Positions 25,652 through 39,630 of a stretch of DNA of 64,000 nt are shown here, one piece after another; position 1 is the first letter of the stretch, and the number at the start of each line of letters is the position of its first letter. Source of the DNA: Annona cherimola (taxonomy: Eukaryota; Streptophyta; Magnoliopsida; Magnoliales; Annonaceae). The stretch is taken from contig CM059971.1 in assembly GCA_030490835.1 (NCBI GenBank), forward strand, positions 124,776,564 through 124,840,563, written 5' to 3'. The notes under the pieces were generated by a model. That model was given only the letters and a program-made list of their open reading frames with translations. It was not told the DNA's origin and did not search any database. Position numbers and translations under genes: made by a program.

Positions 25652-28600
25652 ATGGAGACTTGCAGGCAACAATACTGCTCCGTCAGTTCTGAGACCAAAA
25701 TCCAGTCTGTTATTTTCGATTTGGATGGCACCCTTTTGGACTCAGGTTCGGCTTTCAATACCAGAGTCTATTTTCACTCATGGGTCTTGTTCAGTTCGGT
25801 GTCTTGAATGTTTATTCGCCCATCGCAGTGAGAGCTTCGAGGAATGTCCTAAAGGACTTACTGCTGTGTAAGTATGGTAAAGAAGTGAATGCGGCAAAGG
25901 AAGGGAAGAGGGTGGGGCAAACGCACAAGGAAAGGGCAGCTGCAGTTGTCGAGGACTACAATCTGCCGTTGACACCTGAAGAATTCTTGAGGGAGATCAT
26001 GCCTTGCTACAAAACCAGGCAAGTCTCTCTTTCTACTCTTTAAAGGTGCATTGCTAACCTGCATTGCTAATGTATAAACAGCCTAAAAGTATGTTCCAAG
26101 TTCTGTTTCACCTTTTACGATATCCTCACTTGGATTTTTAATCGTAGTGTTTTACTTGTAGGTGGGCAGATGTCAAACCACTTCCAGGTGCTAATCGCCT
26201 CATCAATCATCTCCATAAACATGGAATTCCCTTTGCACTTGCTTCCAACTCTGTGCAGGAAGACAGAGAGCTAAAGATCTCTCATCAAAAAGGTTTAGGC
26301 TTTTGTCTTACAGCTAAGTTCTATTTTGAGATGATAATAGCGTCAGTCCTTTTATTCTTGCTCGTGGAGTGGATGGCTTGCTCTTTTTAACAAATCTGTT
26401 CTTGGACTCAATTCCAAACTGGGCATCGTCTGGATCTTGGTTGCACAATCACATCCTGGCTGTAAATACCTGCTGTCTGTCTGTAGAGAACAGTTCCATG
26501 CTGCTGCAACAAGAACTATAACAAACGTGATTAGGCCAAATGAAGTTTGATAGCACCCACAACAAGAGTTTCTGTTGCTTCTTCATTGTTTTCTCATACC
26601 CATGTTTTTAAAATTGATTTCCAGCCCTTAAATTGATACTATGGATCATGGGATGCTTACAAGATTCCTTTTTATACGTTCAACACTCTGATGTAGGCTG
26701 GAAAGAGTCATTTTCAGTGATTGTGGGAAGCAATGAAGTTAAATCTGGAAAGCCTGCGCCTGACCTGTAACATTCTTTTTAGTTTCACATGTTAATTAAC
26801 ACAACCAAACATTTGCAGATACGCAACTATTGATGTTCCTACTCTGTCCTTTTTGCCTCTGGTTAATTGTTTAGATTTCTTGAAGCAGCAAAGAGAATGG
26901 ATGTTGATGCAGCATCTTGTCTGGTGATCGAGGATTCTTCGTAAGTCTATCAGAAGTCCTAAAAAGAAGTGTATTCTGTGTTCATGAACTTTTGTATAAT
27001 TTAATTGAACCGAATAGGCATGATGGGTGATAAAACAACTTTTTCTTTTCTAATATGCATCATATATGCTTGTCAATTCACAGACTGCATTGCTCAGAAC
27101 ATTGTTGCATATTGTATGCCCAAAGGCACCTTCAGTTTCACATTGGAAGTATATATGTCACTATCAGTATTCATTTGAATAAAATTCTATCTATTTCAAC
27201 CAGGCCCGGTATTACTGCTGCAAAGGCTGCCGGAATGAAAGTAGTAGCAGTTACATCTCCTTTAACATATGCCAAACGTTTGTCTGTTGCACATTGTATA
27301 TTGCACTCGCTTTGGGATTTTCAACCTGAGAAGTGGGGCCTTCCAGCATTTGATGATTGTACGTCTCTATTCACTTGCTCCTCTGGTTTTATTCTATCAA
27401 GACAATGCTTCCCTGAGGCATAATATGATGATTTCATTTTAAATTGTTTCAGGGGTGCAAAATGCACTGGCAATTGAGACCTTGCACATTAAAGGTCAAC
27501 TCAGCAGATTGTCTCATGATTGCTTGTTGCCCCTGACTCTAATACCAGGCAAGTAGCACTCATTTTTAACATAGAACGTTGTAGTCATCTAGCTTGATTG
27601 GTGCCAGGAAGCAGGAGAATTGCAAAAGATCTTACTAATGCATGGACATACCGTCCTTGATATTCTGCTTAATGCTGGATCACCGTTCTAATTTTTAGTA
27701 CTCGGAAAACAGAAACTCTTAAACTGGATACTGTTTTCTTGAGTTTCCGAGTTCCGAGTTCCAGTTGGCTCAGAAAAATTGCCCAGGATGGAGTCTTGTT
27801 TGAATTTGAGTACTAAGACCACCCAAATTCACTATTATACAAAACTAGTGAATTCTTGCTTTCCTGCTTTTTCCTGTTTTCCTGTAATTTATCAGACCAA
27901 TCTTCAAATGAATCACTTCCTGACCAAGTTCTGGGAGTATATTTTGTTTGGGCTGAGATTGGTACATACGGAACATTCAAAATGGTGGTGGCCATCGGAT
28001 GGAATCGTTATCTGGGTATTTCTAAGAGAGTAACTGTGAGTAACCTGTGCTCTGTTTACTTCAAATGATATGCACATGATTGGTTCCAATAGCTTCTTAA
28101 TTAAACTGATTGCTTTTTCAAGAGGAAATTGTAAATATAGTCATGTGATAGTAATTTTAGGGTCTATTCGTTTACAAATGAACACAGCCTGCAATAAGAA
28201 TTTTTCTTGATTGGATTCAAACAATTGACTTACTCTCACCAGTTGTACAAACAAGAATCCATTTTCCCCATAATATTTTGACAACAGACGCCCTTTTTTC
28301 TGGGCAATTTTCAGCGACCATACATACTTCCTGAGCTAGACAAGGATACTTCTGGTGAGCAGGTGAAAGTAAGGATTGTTGGCTACGTTCGACAACTGCA
28401 CAGTAAGGTAATTTAGGATTTTATAATTAGACCTTTTAATGCAATGAATAAAGCTATTGTATGACGACAGAGACGGATCATTTTTCTTTGTTTTGCTTGT
28501 TGGGGTCATATAAACTCTCCCCCAATACTGAAAGTCTATCAAGATCATTTTTGCATGACGTGAGTAATTTTCTTCCCCCAATTCATGTTTGCTGTGTTTT

Positions 28601-28795
28601 CTCTAGGAAAACATAATGGCAGCCTTGGATATCTCTCGAGATGATATGATTACTGCAGAGGCTGCTTTAGATCTTCCAACATTCGGCTATCAGCGCATAG
28701 CGGCGTCTGCGAAGGAGAATGCCAGTTGCAACAGCCAGCGCACTGGTTCATCAAATGGATCCTGCAGGAGTGGTGAAAAACATAATTTCTGCTGA
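25652..28795 (+). CDS. FMN/FHY: FMN hydrolase/riboflavin kinase-family protein with degenerate kinase motif, copy B
   Basis: This is a tandem paralog of the gene at 15683-22162. Exons: 25652-25745, 25829-26018, 26162-26292, 26697-26766, 26875-26940, 27204-27358, 27453-27548, 27896-28035, 28315-28407 and 28607-28795. They total 1224 nt, 407 residues. Eight of ten exons have the same length as in copy A. HAD motifs are intact (FDLDGT, LASNS, KSGKPAPD, VIEDS), so it is likely an active phosphatase. The kinase half has PLTL where riboflavin kinases have PTAN, the same loss as in copy A, so the loss predates the duplication. It keeps GVYFVWAEI and EQVKVRIVGYVR. The start is chosen to match copy A; an in-frame Met at 25550 would add 34 residues. 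Introns 2 (26019) and 7 (27549) begin GCAAGT. Introns are much shorter than in copy A. Confidence 0.88.
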
Positions 28796-29686
28796 TGGTT
28801 ATTTCAAGTGGATGGTGCTTTATAAACAACGTTTCTCATTCTGGTTTTTTCCTACTTTTTGGAGTTACCCAGAGCTTGATAAAATGAGGATGGAATGAGA
28901 CTTTGGAATGAAAGTGTACCGAGAATGAAAAAAAGGTATAGTAGAATCGGGAAAAGTTGTAGGGAAATAATATGATATGGTAGGGGTAATGATGAAGAGT
29001 AAAGAAGATAAAGTTATAATAGATAGGTTAGTTGTGTGAATAGTTGTGTAGAAATGATTGAAAAGTATGGTAGTTGTACAGGAAAATGTGTAAAATTGAT
29101 TAAAAAATATGATAATTGTGGATGATGAAAAGTCTTAAATTGAAAAGTTTTAACATTTTCTATTCATTGCCAAACACACCCTATTTTTTAGGATAATTCC
29201 AGGATTATTTTCTTCCCACGTTGAATAAGTTGTCCATTTTGAACTACCTGGTATGCTTATTACGGACACAGTTGAGCTGTTCAAAAATGTTACCAAGAAC
29301 TTTCTGAAAAAGAGATGAAGTATTACCCAGTAGTCACCTCTAATGATCCAACTTCTCGTTCGCTACATCGCATGCCTGGATGGACAAAATCCAGCTTTCT
29401 ATCTTCTTATAGAAAATTATATAAACACATAAATTCAATGTATTACTTTTTATTTTAAAAAGGAAAAAAATATCTATGCCCGGTATTTGGCTCTCTTTGA
29501 TAATTAAAACTGAGGTTGCATCTTGGGCTGGGTTGAGCCCTAATTCAGCCCATAAAACCAAATTTTCGTCAGTGCTTAAGCTGCCTTTTCAAAATCCCAA
29601 ACCCAATTTCTTCAAAAAAACAAAAAAAAAAAAACAATCCCAAACCTGAAGAATTTGGGCTCAACCAAGACCAAATTAGTCAGCTT
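28796..29686. other. 3' flank of paralog B
   Basis: This contains the probable 3' untranslated region and a family C MITE (about 28940-29185, ending CCAAACACACCC). No gene was recognised. Confidence 0.5.
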
Positions 29687-30497
29687 TAAGAGTGCAACTT
29701 GGTACCGGGTTGGTCCAAACTTGCCCAATCTGACTAGGTTTCAAAACTATGTTTAGGTTTTATTTTTGAAATTTTTTCGAATTAGACCGGTTTCAACCAT
29801 CTCGACAAAATCCGAAACTAATACCGGGTTTATATCAATCTGATACCAAAACACGATATTCTCTCTAATTTATTAAAATAATTTTATTTGTTTATGTATT
29901 AAGTATTTCAACTATAATTGTGATAAAATTTATTTTGTATAATCATAATTAATTAAATTGTAAAATGCTTATTCCAAAACTTAAACGTTATATACATTTG
30001 TCCTTAAAAGTTGAATATATTACATCTATATTAACTTTATTTGAGAATAATTATAAATATATTAACTCTTTAAAATTATTGCATATATACAAATTAACTA
30101 CAAAATATATAATTTTTACTTTTATTAAACTTTAGATAGTAATTTCATTTTTTTACCTTAATTGTTTATGTAAATTCACTATGTTCATGTATTTAGAATT
30201 ATCTTTTAATTAAAAGACTAACTTTCATCAAAACCAAAGATATCATAAGTCATATTTATATATTCATGTGTAAATTATTCATCTGCAAATGCAATAATGT
30301 TTTAAAAAATTCATTATTTCTATCAATAATTTCAACTTCTATTGGTTTAAGAGTAACCTGAAACCAAGACTAAAATCAATGCCAACCTAATCTAAACGCG
30401 ACCTGAACCCAAATTTTAATATTAGGGTTTGAGTTTGGGTTCACCTCAACCCGGTAGGCTTAGGACCCAGTACAACCCGACCCAAGTTGCACCCCTA
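29687..30497. mobile_element. Non-autonomous hAT element, copy 2 (811 bp)
   Basis: The ends are TAAGAGTGCAACTTGG and CCAAGTTGCACCCCTA, an imperfect terminal repeat. Flanking 8-mers are GTCAGCTT (29679-29686) and GTTAGCTT (30498-30505), 7 of 8 matching. Subterminal aacccga/gggttgg blocks match hAT copy 1. It has no transposase. Confidence 0.8.
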
Positions 30498-30590
30498 GTT
30501 AGCTTTAGGTTGAGGCAAAACTGAACTCAAATTACAAGTACTAAGTGAGGTATGATTTACAACACCCAGTGCATGCAAGGGTTTCACAAT

Positions 30591-30881
30591 GAATGCACCC
30601 GAGTGCACTTAGACTCGATGCATCAGGGTGCATTTAATTTATTTTTTATTTTTTAAATTTTTTATAAAACTGTTAATCTAAATATATTTAACATGTGTAT
30701 CAATTTTTATCTTTTTTGAGATTTTTATATTTTTTCAAATTTTTAAAAATTAGTGGCATTTTTAGGAATTGATACACATGTTAAATACACTTAGATTAAT
30801 AGTTGTTTAAAAATATTTTAAAAAATAAAAAATGAGTATTTGCGCCCGGGTGCACAAAGTCTAAGTGCACTAGCCGGGATC
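30591..30881. mobile_element. Family A MITE, moderately degenerate
   Basis: The ends are tgcacccgagtgcactta and taagtgcactagccgg, and the core tagtggcatttttaggaatt is family-specific. I found no clear target duplication. Confidence 0.6.
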
Positions 30882-31015
30882 CATTTATAATGAGCAGGAA
30901 CCTTGGGGCGTGATTTGTTGCACCCAAATGTACTTAGGCTAACCCATTTTTATTTTTTGAAACTTTTTTCATAAGAATGCTAATCTAAGTGTACTTAATT
31001 AAATTACTAAAAATA

Positions 31016-31703
31016 CCACTAATTTTTAAAAATCTAAAAAATATTTAAAATTTTTTAAAAATAATAAAAATTGATACACATGTTAAATACACTTTTATTG
31101 GCAATTGTGTAAAAAAAAAATTAAAAATTAAAAAATAGGTATTTACACCTAAGTGCACCGAAGCTAAGTGCACCCAGCCCAGGTGCATACAAACACGTCA
31201 TAAGAACCTCATGGTTTAGGAAGCTCAAGAGGTGTTTTTCACTTTCGTGAAATGGACACGAATTACAACAATCCATGAACTGTTATCACTAGATAGTTCA
31301 TAGTATGCTACTGTGATGAGCATGCTACAAGATAGTGTGCTACCTTACCATGCCACTTTTATTAAATGGGTATGCCACTAATTTTTAAAAATCTAAAAAA
31401 TATTTAAAAATTTTAAAAAATAATAAAAATTGATACACATGTTAAATACACTTTTTATTAACAATTGTGTAAAAAAAATTAAAAAATTAAAAAATGAGTA
31501 TTTGCACCTAGGTGCACCGAAGCTAAGTGCATCAAGCCCAGGTGCATACAAACACATCCTAAGAACCTCATGGTTTAGGAAGCTCAAGAGGTACTTTTCA
31601 CTCTCGTGAAATGAACACAAATTACAACAATCCATGAACTGTTATCACTCGATAGTTCATAGTATGCTACTGTGATGAGCATGCTACAAGATAGTGTGCT
31701 ACC
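31016..31703. repeat. Tandem duplication of a 330-bp segment including half a family A MITE
   Basis: The stretches 31016-31344 and 31375-31703 are direct copies offset by 359 bases, differing by scattered substitutions and small indels. Each starts inside the MITE core (ccactaatttttaaaaatc), passes its GC-rich end (aagctaagtgca) and continues into unique flank ending gatagtgtgctacc. The duplication therefore occurred after the MITE inserted. Confidence 0.85.
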
Positions 31704-33510
31704 ATACTATGAAACTCATTTCATTTGACACTTAGTATGAAATTAAATGTTATTTATTCCTTTAAAGCTTGTATAGAATAATATATTATTAATGTAAAGT
31801 TACAAAAGAGAACATGTATGTTTACAAAAAAACTAAATTGCAATTTTAAAAAAATGGGATTAAATTGTAAATTTAGAAAAAAATGATTAAATGGTAAAGT
31901 TGAAAAGAGTAGAGACAAAAAGGGACCTAATCAGAATTCAAAAAGGTTGCATTTGAGATTTTTAAGAAAAAGAGGGTAAATTATGATTTCCTAGAAATAA
32001 GATATGAAAATAATTTTTTATAATTTTTTTAGGAAAGAATTTCAAAATTACGAATCATACCAAATGGAACGGTTTAAATTCACATATCTTTTGGACAAAG
32101 AAAAATAAATGGAAAAATTGAGCCAATTAGGAGTCCTAATTAACGACTTATATTCACTCACACTATTTTTATTAGATCTAAGTATATATAACTCAGATTG
32201 ACATGAGAATTTGATGGAAGGCATTAAATTATATGCTCTCTAATCTAGATGGATTACATTACGGGAACTAATTGAATAAAGTGCTTAAACTAATTGATTT
32301 TGTTTACCTCGAAAATCATGCCCAAAAGTGCACAGCAACTCACAATCCAGCGATTTTCCTTTCACTATTGTTATTTTTATGTAATTATTAATTTAATTGA
32401 TATCTTAGTATATGTATACGGGGGAAAGCCTATTTTAACATACCCTACATTCGTACTAGATCATGAAAATTATGTTTTGAATGCTCATATCTTCGCCTAT
32501 GCTAATTGTTTTGATATGGAGGGTTAAATTGATATGCATTAAAATATAAACGGATTAGATTATAAAGAATATTATTAGAAAATTATTAAATAACATTTGA
32601 ATTATCCATGTAAAATATACCGTCACTTTAGGATAGGAAAAGTCGATCTGGCAATTAGCAACATAGCATCTGAAATGGATTTTTTGACACACATTGAAAT
32701 AACGTACTGGCTAGAAAATAAAATAAAATAAAAATAAAGAAAATTGTTGGCAGCAAGTTAAGGAGAGGCGGTGCATGGGTGCTGGAGCTGTCAGCAGTAT
32801 CGGTATAAAAAAAAATTAAAAAATGAAAATGAAAATGAAAATGCTGGCAAAAATTGGAACCGGCGGTGCATGCAACGCAATGAGGTGGCAGTTTAATATT
32901 TACGGACTCTCAGCATGATTGAAAAGAATTTTGTTCATTTTACCCACCGATTATGAAAAGACAGTATAAATAAGGACCAAGACGTTAAAAAAATAAATAA
33001 ATAAATAAATCTCTTAGAAGCAAATAAGATAAAGAAAGGAAAACGGAGGAGTACCTGAAACGTCCAAACCAGGCATGTATATTTTATTTTTGTTGTTGTT
33101 TTGTGTATGTGCTACAGTTCAAACAAACCGTGCAAATAGGATTTTTAAATTGATAAAGCTGTTAATCGTCAACCATTCATGTATGTACGGTAATTTGAAA
33201 AAAAAAATTCATTTCCAGATAGAGCAGACATGTATGTGTGATTCCTATTGACGTCTAAATACAAACAGATCCTCAATACATGATTCTGCTATATATTAAT
33301 AAATTTGAATATTTTCAATTATAGGCATGATTTTACGTCCCAAAGAAATTTTAGATTTTCTTATATGCAGGGCTTTTTACTTAGTATGGCAGATTGTGGG
33401 ATTTGAGACCATGCATATTTCTTTAATTAATAGTCAAATTATTGGTTTGCATGTTACGTAAGTTCCCTTTTCAAAGTGATTAAATAATACAAATATATAT
33501 ATATATATAT
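31704..33510. other. AT-rich gene-free DNA
   Basis: I see no gene, hairpin or well-bounded element here. There are short simple repeats: aaatga/aaaatg around 32820 and aaat around 32990-33010. Confidence 0.5.
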
Positions 33511-33850
33511 GAGATCGGATCCTGTGCAGTCCGCTGTAAAATGGACCCCACACATATTAAATTGGAATGAAACTTTATACAATCATTTATCCATATATAA
33601 ATCATACTTTAGACGGTTTAGATGTTGAAAAAATCACTTTAAACTTGATATTTACATTAAACTATTTTATTACGTTGATTTTGCACCATTTTAAGATGGG
33701 GACTACACACATGTTGGATTTGGATGAAAATTGGTATGCTAATAAAGTGAACAATTCTAAATACAATGGGTGGGGTGAATTTTCTATTTATGATCAAGTA
33801 GGGCCCACAGTGCATAGACTGCACGGTGCAGTCACATGCACTGGATTATT
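33511..33850. mobile_element. Family B MITE, microsatellite-flanked, copy 1
   Basis: The element sits between two (TA)n runs. It starts GAGATCGGATCCTGTGCAGT and ends CATGCACTGGAT. About 90% of it matches the inverted copy at 63540-63888. A 107-codon open frame inside is shared with that copy but has no coding signature. Confidence 0.8.
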
Positions 33851-33965
33851 ATATATATATATGAATACTGTTAGAATGCGGGGAAGTTAACTACATCTAT
33901 AATACATAAATTTTAATTGGATATTTCTCTTGTTACAAATTAGATGTTTTTACCTTATATAGTTG

Positions 33966-34399
33966 TAGGGTAATTTGCATATATACCTACATAATTTGAC
34001 GCTAATTGCAGATATACCCACTTAGTTGCACGAAATGCGTATTACCCCTACACAGTTTCACCAAAATTGCGTATTACCCTCACGTCATTACCTGTTGTTA
34101 ATATCTGACGTGATATTTTGGAAAATGAAGAAAATATTCTTATCAACAGTTTCACAAATTGCATATTACCCCCACATAGTTTCACCAAAATTGCATATTA
34201 CCCATGAAATTATATATACCAATGAGAGTATTTTTATCATTTTTCAAAATATCACGTCAGATATTAACGGCAGATAACGGCGTGGGGGTAATACACAATT
34301 TTGGTAAAATTATGTGAGCGTAATATGTATTTCATGAAACTACGTGGGCATATCTATAATTAGCGTTAAATTATGTAGGTATATATGAAAATTACCCTA
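33966..34399. mobile_element. Family D foldback element (434 bp)
   Basis: The ends are TAGGGTAATTTGCATATA and, inwards from the right, TAGGGTAATTTTCATATA. Arms of more than 150 bases are near-perfect inverted copies, each built of repeated units such as gcatattacccccacatagttt. Flanks are TATAGTTG and TATAGCTG. No coding capacity. Confidence 0.8.
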
Positions 34400-37300
34400 T
34401 AGCTGTAAAAATTTAATATGCTAAACATAGGAAATGAATGAGATGTATAGCTTAAATTAATTATGAAATATTAAAATATATTATTATACAAAAGGGTATA
34501 TATAAAAAAAATATACCGCAAAAATATAAGAAAATCCTTTTCATTTGTTTAGGAAAGGATAAAGAAAAGATGGAAAATTGCCAAAAGGAAAAAGTAAGCA
34601 AGCCCTTTAAAATGTTGTTTTAAATAATTTTATGGTAAGAAAATTCATTCCTTTTTATTTTATGAAATTATATTTTCCAACAAATGATTAATCTATTTTT
34701 TTATGTGTTTGAATTGTGTACTTTGAAATGAAAATTACTATTTTATTTTATAATGTCATGAATATTTTTTTATAATGATCATGATTTATGGTATGCTTGT
34801 ATGCATTAAATACCCTCTGGGGTGAGACAGGAGGTGATGTTTTTGAGGAAACTAAGCCCAGTCATCTGACCTCGAGTCTTAAGGATGGCGCCAAAGGCAT
34901 TTCAAGTACCCTCTGGAGTTAAGCGGGATGTATATAATCCATGCATTGCATTATTAAACACAAGATTTTAAAGTGACATTTTTGTAAGATTGGAAAAGTT
35001 ATTATAGGTAGATGATCACTTGGTAAGTGTCATCTATAGAACGAGTAATAAGTCATGATGCATGTATGCACTCATTTCATTTTGATACATGCATAAAAAA
35101 ATTTAAGAATTTTATGTTTTCAACTAATGCAACGAGTTTTGAATATTATGCGTACTTTTAAATGCTTGCTTACTGAGTATTTTATACTAATTATTTTCAA
35201 AATAACCAATTAATGCAGACAATACAGGACTAATAGAAGAGCCTTTAATACTAATAAGGCAGTGAAGAGATGACATCTAGTACTTTTGAGATATTTTGAA
35301 TTTTAGACATAATTATTAAAATTGTATGTATTAAATTCGTGTTGTGTTGAGATTGATTAATGTAATATGTAACTTCTTGCATGAAGTATGATTGTACAAG
35401 GGATGTATTAGAAGAATTAAAGTAAATATGAGTGATTTAGTGGAAAATGTTAGACTTATAATGATTATTAGGTTTTGTATTGCTCGAATGTCCTAAATGC
35501 AGACAGCATGCTGTCAGACTTTAGTTAAGAAAATAAAACCAATATAGATTCTAAAAGAAAAAAAATTCAGGCTAAGTTTTCGACACATTAGGTAAAGCTT
35601 TCACTCGTATAAAGATGAAACTTTAGTTTCATTCACAAGTTTCACCACTTAAAGATCTATGGAGTAAGGTTCCATGCCGTGGCACTCCCATGGGTCAGGG
35701 CGCTACGCTTACAGTCATGAACTGTCTCATAGGGACAATAGATTGTCCTGATTCACGTCATGTGAAATGTATTATATAAACAGTTAGATACATCTAGCTT
35801 TTAATTTTTTTTCATTTTATCCAAGCTGATAGTGTAAAGTTGAATTTGAAATAGGAATTTTGATAATCATTTCAAATTTACTTTATATATTAATTTTTTA
35901 GCCATTATAAATAGGCATAATAAGAACTATTTTTAGTTTAATATATTATTTAAAATTTTGACATTTAAAAGGTGATTTGAGAAAAAACTCCCCATTTTAT
36001 TTTACACAAAGATGCATAGTAAATAATGTTTGAATTTGAAAGGTATAATTTTTAACCCAATTTATATGTTTAAAATTTTTTTCAAATTTTAATTTTTAAA
36101 TTTTGTAAAAAAGAAACACTAATCTTCCATGTTGTCAAGTCAAAAGAAAATTTCGTTTTCTATGAACATGAATTTAGTATTTTAAAAGATATGTAATGAA
36201 TTTGTAATTTAATGGACATGTTAAGTTAGAGATTTTTTCATGATACTGAGTTTGTATAAACTTCTTAGTAAATGAGACATAGTACTTTTAACAATTTTAC
36301 AGTTACTAATAAAGACTTCCCAATCATAATATAGTTGATTTTTCAAGGCATGTATTAACAGTTTATATATGAAAACTTATCTGGTGTAGTTGGACTTCAT
36401 TGCAAAATAAGACCCACATGCATTTACATGTTGATACTTTATATAATTATTCATCACAAAAAATATTTTAAATGGTTTAGATATTGAAAATACAACTTTA
36501 AATTAATATATAATTTTAAACACAATAAATAAGATAGATTATCATTTTATGGTCAAATGGGCCCATTGTAGTAAACTACACCATCCTAGTAAAATAAGGA
36601 TAAGTTCGGCTTATCCATTGGGTTAGCTTAGGGTTAATCAAAGTATACGTTTATTTGCCATTGTTAAAAGTTCTTGTTGCGACACATATAATATATATGT
36701 TGGTCATATAAACAACAAAATAAATTTCTAACATTTATTGTTGAGAGAATAAAGATAAAGTATAATTTGAATTCCAACATGAGCCTGAATTTTACAATAA
36801 AGTTAGGATTTAAGTTTATAAATAGAGTTAAGATTAAGATTAGGAGCATGTTTGACAAACGCAAAAATCTATCAAACCAAAACTTTTCAACCTCCACAAC
36901 TATCCTTTTTTAATTTTTTTTATATATTCTCATGCAACTATCCTACTTTTCAATTATTTTTACGTGACTAACCTATCTGTTTTAACTTTATTCTCTTTAC
37001 TCATTATCGTTACATTTATCATATCATATCATTTTCTACCAATTCAAAAACTTTTACACCAAAAACTTTTTATATAAAAGTTTTATTACTTCCCAAACAC
37101 ACTCTTATGAGTTTGTTTAGCTAGGATTAAAAATTTTCAGCTGAAATTTTCAATTTTCAATTTTTCTTTTTCCATAATTATTCTATTTTTTAGTTTTTTT
37201 TTACATCTTCCTATACAACTACTCTACATTTTAATCATTTCTACACAACTATCGGTATAAATAACTAATCTATTTTAATTTTATTCTATTTACTCTTTAT

Positions 37301-38116
37301 CATTACTCTTATCATATCACATCCTTCTATCTCATTTTAAAAAAATTTACATCAAAAATTTTTCTTCAAAATTTTTATTACTTTCCAATCACACTCTATG
37401 ATCCCATCTATCGGATGGTGGAGATTTGCCGTAGCTATTGCAAAATGTGGAAGAACATAAAAGTACATGATTATGCTGCGACTTTAACTGCTGAGCTCCG
37501 CTTCATTTCATTGACTATGAAGTTTGAACGGAGAGGCAGTGTCGCAGTTGTCGTGGAAGAGTTAGTCACCCACCAACCGCCGTGGTTATTCTATTAGAAG
37601 ACATACGCTTGTCCATAAGGAAAGATGTGCCTTAAAAAGTCAGCTGCATTTCAGTTTTTCCGCAAAATTAGACTCGTCTTATTCGCAAAAGGTCCGCTTT
37701 GTCTCAGCCCACTTTGAGCGCATGAAACTCAAGTTTTTCTCAATTTAATTTTTTATTTTATTTTTAAATTTTAAATATTGAGCTCCTTATTTTACTGATA
37801 TCTCCGCAGAGGGCTGATCGTGGACCAGTTGTTAGCCGGGCTAAGGTTCCCTTTTTTTAAATATCCTTTCAGAATTTTTTATAAATTATTAGTATAGATG
37901 TATTTTTTTTATAAGTCTAAGTTTTACTATTTTGAACTTCTATATTTTAAACATAGTGGATCTGTATTTAAAAATTGAAAAATATATGTATTTCTCAGTA
38001 AAACTTGATTTCTATATTAAATATAATTAGACTAAACTTGGTTTATAGAAATAAAAATTAAAAAATATAGTTTTTAACTGGACTAATAAGATTATATTTT
38101 ACAATAATAATAGTAA

Positions 38117-38153
<37 letters not shown>

Positions 38154-39630
38154 ATCACCGGCTGCTTTCCGACTTTTGAATGCAAGTTTGGTGCAGATGT
38201 AACCGGAAATTAAATAATCGCGCGCGTCTTGACCTTTCCCTTCCCCTCGCGGAAAGTGCTAAAGAAAGTTGCATTTGAGCTCGTCCTTCTCTACTCTTAT
38301 CTACCACCCGCCCACCCAAATAGACGACTACGTTGTGTTATTTCGTTTGGGGAAACTCCAATTCGATCTCATTAATCATTTTAAATTTTTTTTCTATCAA
38401 TTAATAATTTTTCTTCATCTTGTTATGTCATTGGCCTGTTACTTCAAAGATATTTTTTTTATGTTGAACTAATTATTCAAAATAAATGGAAATGTTATTT
38501 CTCTGGGGATACCTAAAAATCATAAAACTTTTCAGGATAAAATTTTTTTAATTTGAAAATTTTGACTTTCTATAATTTTTTTATTTTTAATTATTTTTCA
38601 TGTTTTTCTACCCAACTGTCATATCTTACTTTTTAATTATTTCTACACAACTACCTATACATTTAACATACCTATTTTAATTTTATTCTTTTGACTCCTT
38701 ATCATTACCCATACCATATCATTTTTTATTCATTGAAAAATTCTTATCCTAAAAATTTTTCATTAAAAGTTTTTTCATTTCCTCAACACGCCCAAAATTA
38801 CACGTATCTAGTTCGCTCACGAATCTGCCGCAACGTGGCTTACCTGGAATTCTCATATCCCCCAAGCCAAAAATGCCCAACAACCGTAATCTTGTCTTGA
38901 CTTTGAAATATCCATTAAATCACGCTATTGCGCTGCTTGTGCTGCACCTAAATAATAGAGGAAGGAAGAAAAGAAAACTCTAGCCAGAATAAGGCTGAAC
39001 GGCGTTCACGTCAGTCTTAACAGGTGGACTGATGTTCAAATGACGCATATTATCAGGATCTCTTTCAATATCACTCATGCAAGGGCAAAATTCATAATAC
39101 ACTCAATTCGTGCACAGCGGGCTAGAAATAAACCGTTGCTTTCAAACACCGACTCAAGTGGATTAAGCAGCTGAATTAACTCGAAACGCAACTGATTTTA
39201 TACCCTCATTATAATAACACCGGCCCATAAATGAATATTATTTGCAGTCGTAGCTCAAATTTTACAATTTTGATTAATTAATAGCGTGATCCAAACCACA
39301 TAAAATTCTTGGATCGAATCTATATCTGGGATAAAAAATACAATGATATTTATTGGAAATAACTAAAGTTGTATTGAAAATAGATAAAATTATATTGAAA
39401 ATTGAAAAAAGCTGTCTTGGAAGTGGAAAATTGTTTGGGAAGAATGATACAGATTCAATTCAATAATCTTATATAGCTTGGAACATGCCTAAATTCCATC
39501 TTTATTATAAACATGGGAAATAAAAATTTCCAAGAAAGCACATTAAATTTTTTTTTTAAACAAATAAAAAAAAAGAAAGAAAACAAGGGAGAGCGAAGGG
39601 TTATACAGAACCACATAGCGAGCGCATAAG
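34400..39630. other. Gene-free repeat-rich DNA downstream of arogenate dehydrogenase
   Basis: This holds family C MITE copies (about 36850-37105, 37110-37400 and 38515-38790), a worn family B copy (about 36350-36580) and an (ATT)n run (about 38118-38152). Between 34790 and 35500 the composition is more mixed and could be an old LTR-element remnant, but no LTR pair or coding domain was found. Short open frames show no family signal. Confidence 0.45.

Noticed and set aside
33567..33890. Conserved open frame shared by the two family B MITEs
   Set aside because: The similarity reflects two copies of a transposable element; the product is AT-rich with no known domain and other copies are broken.
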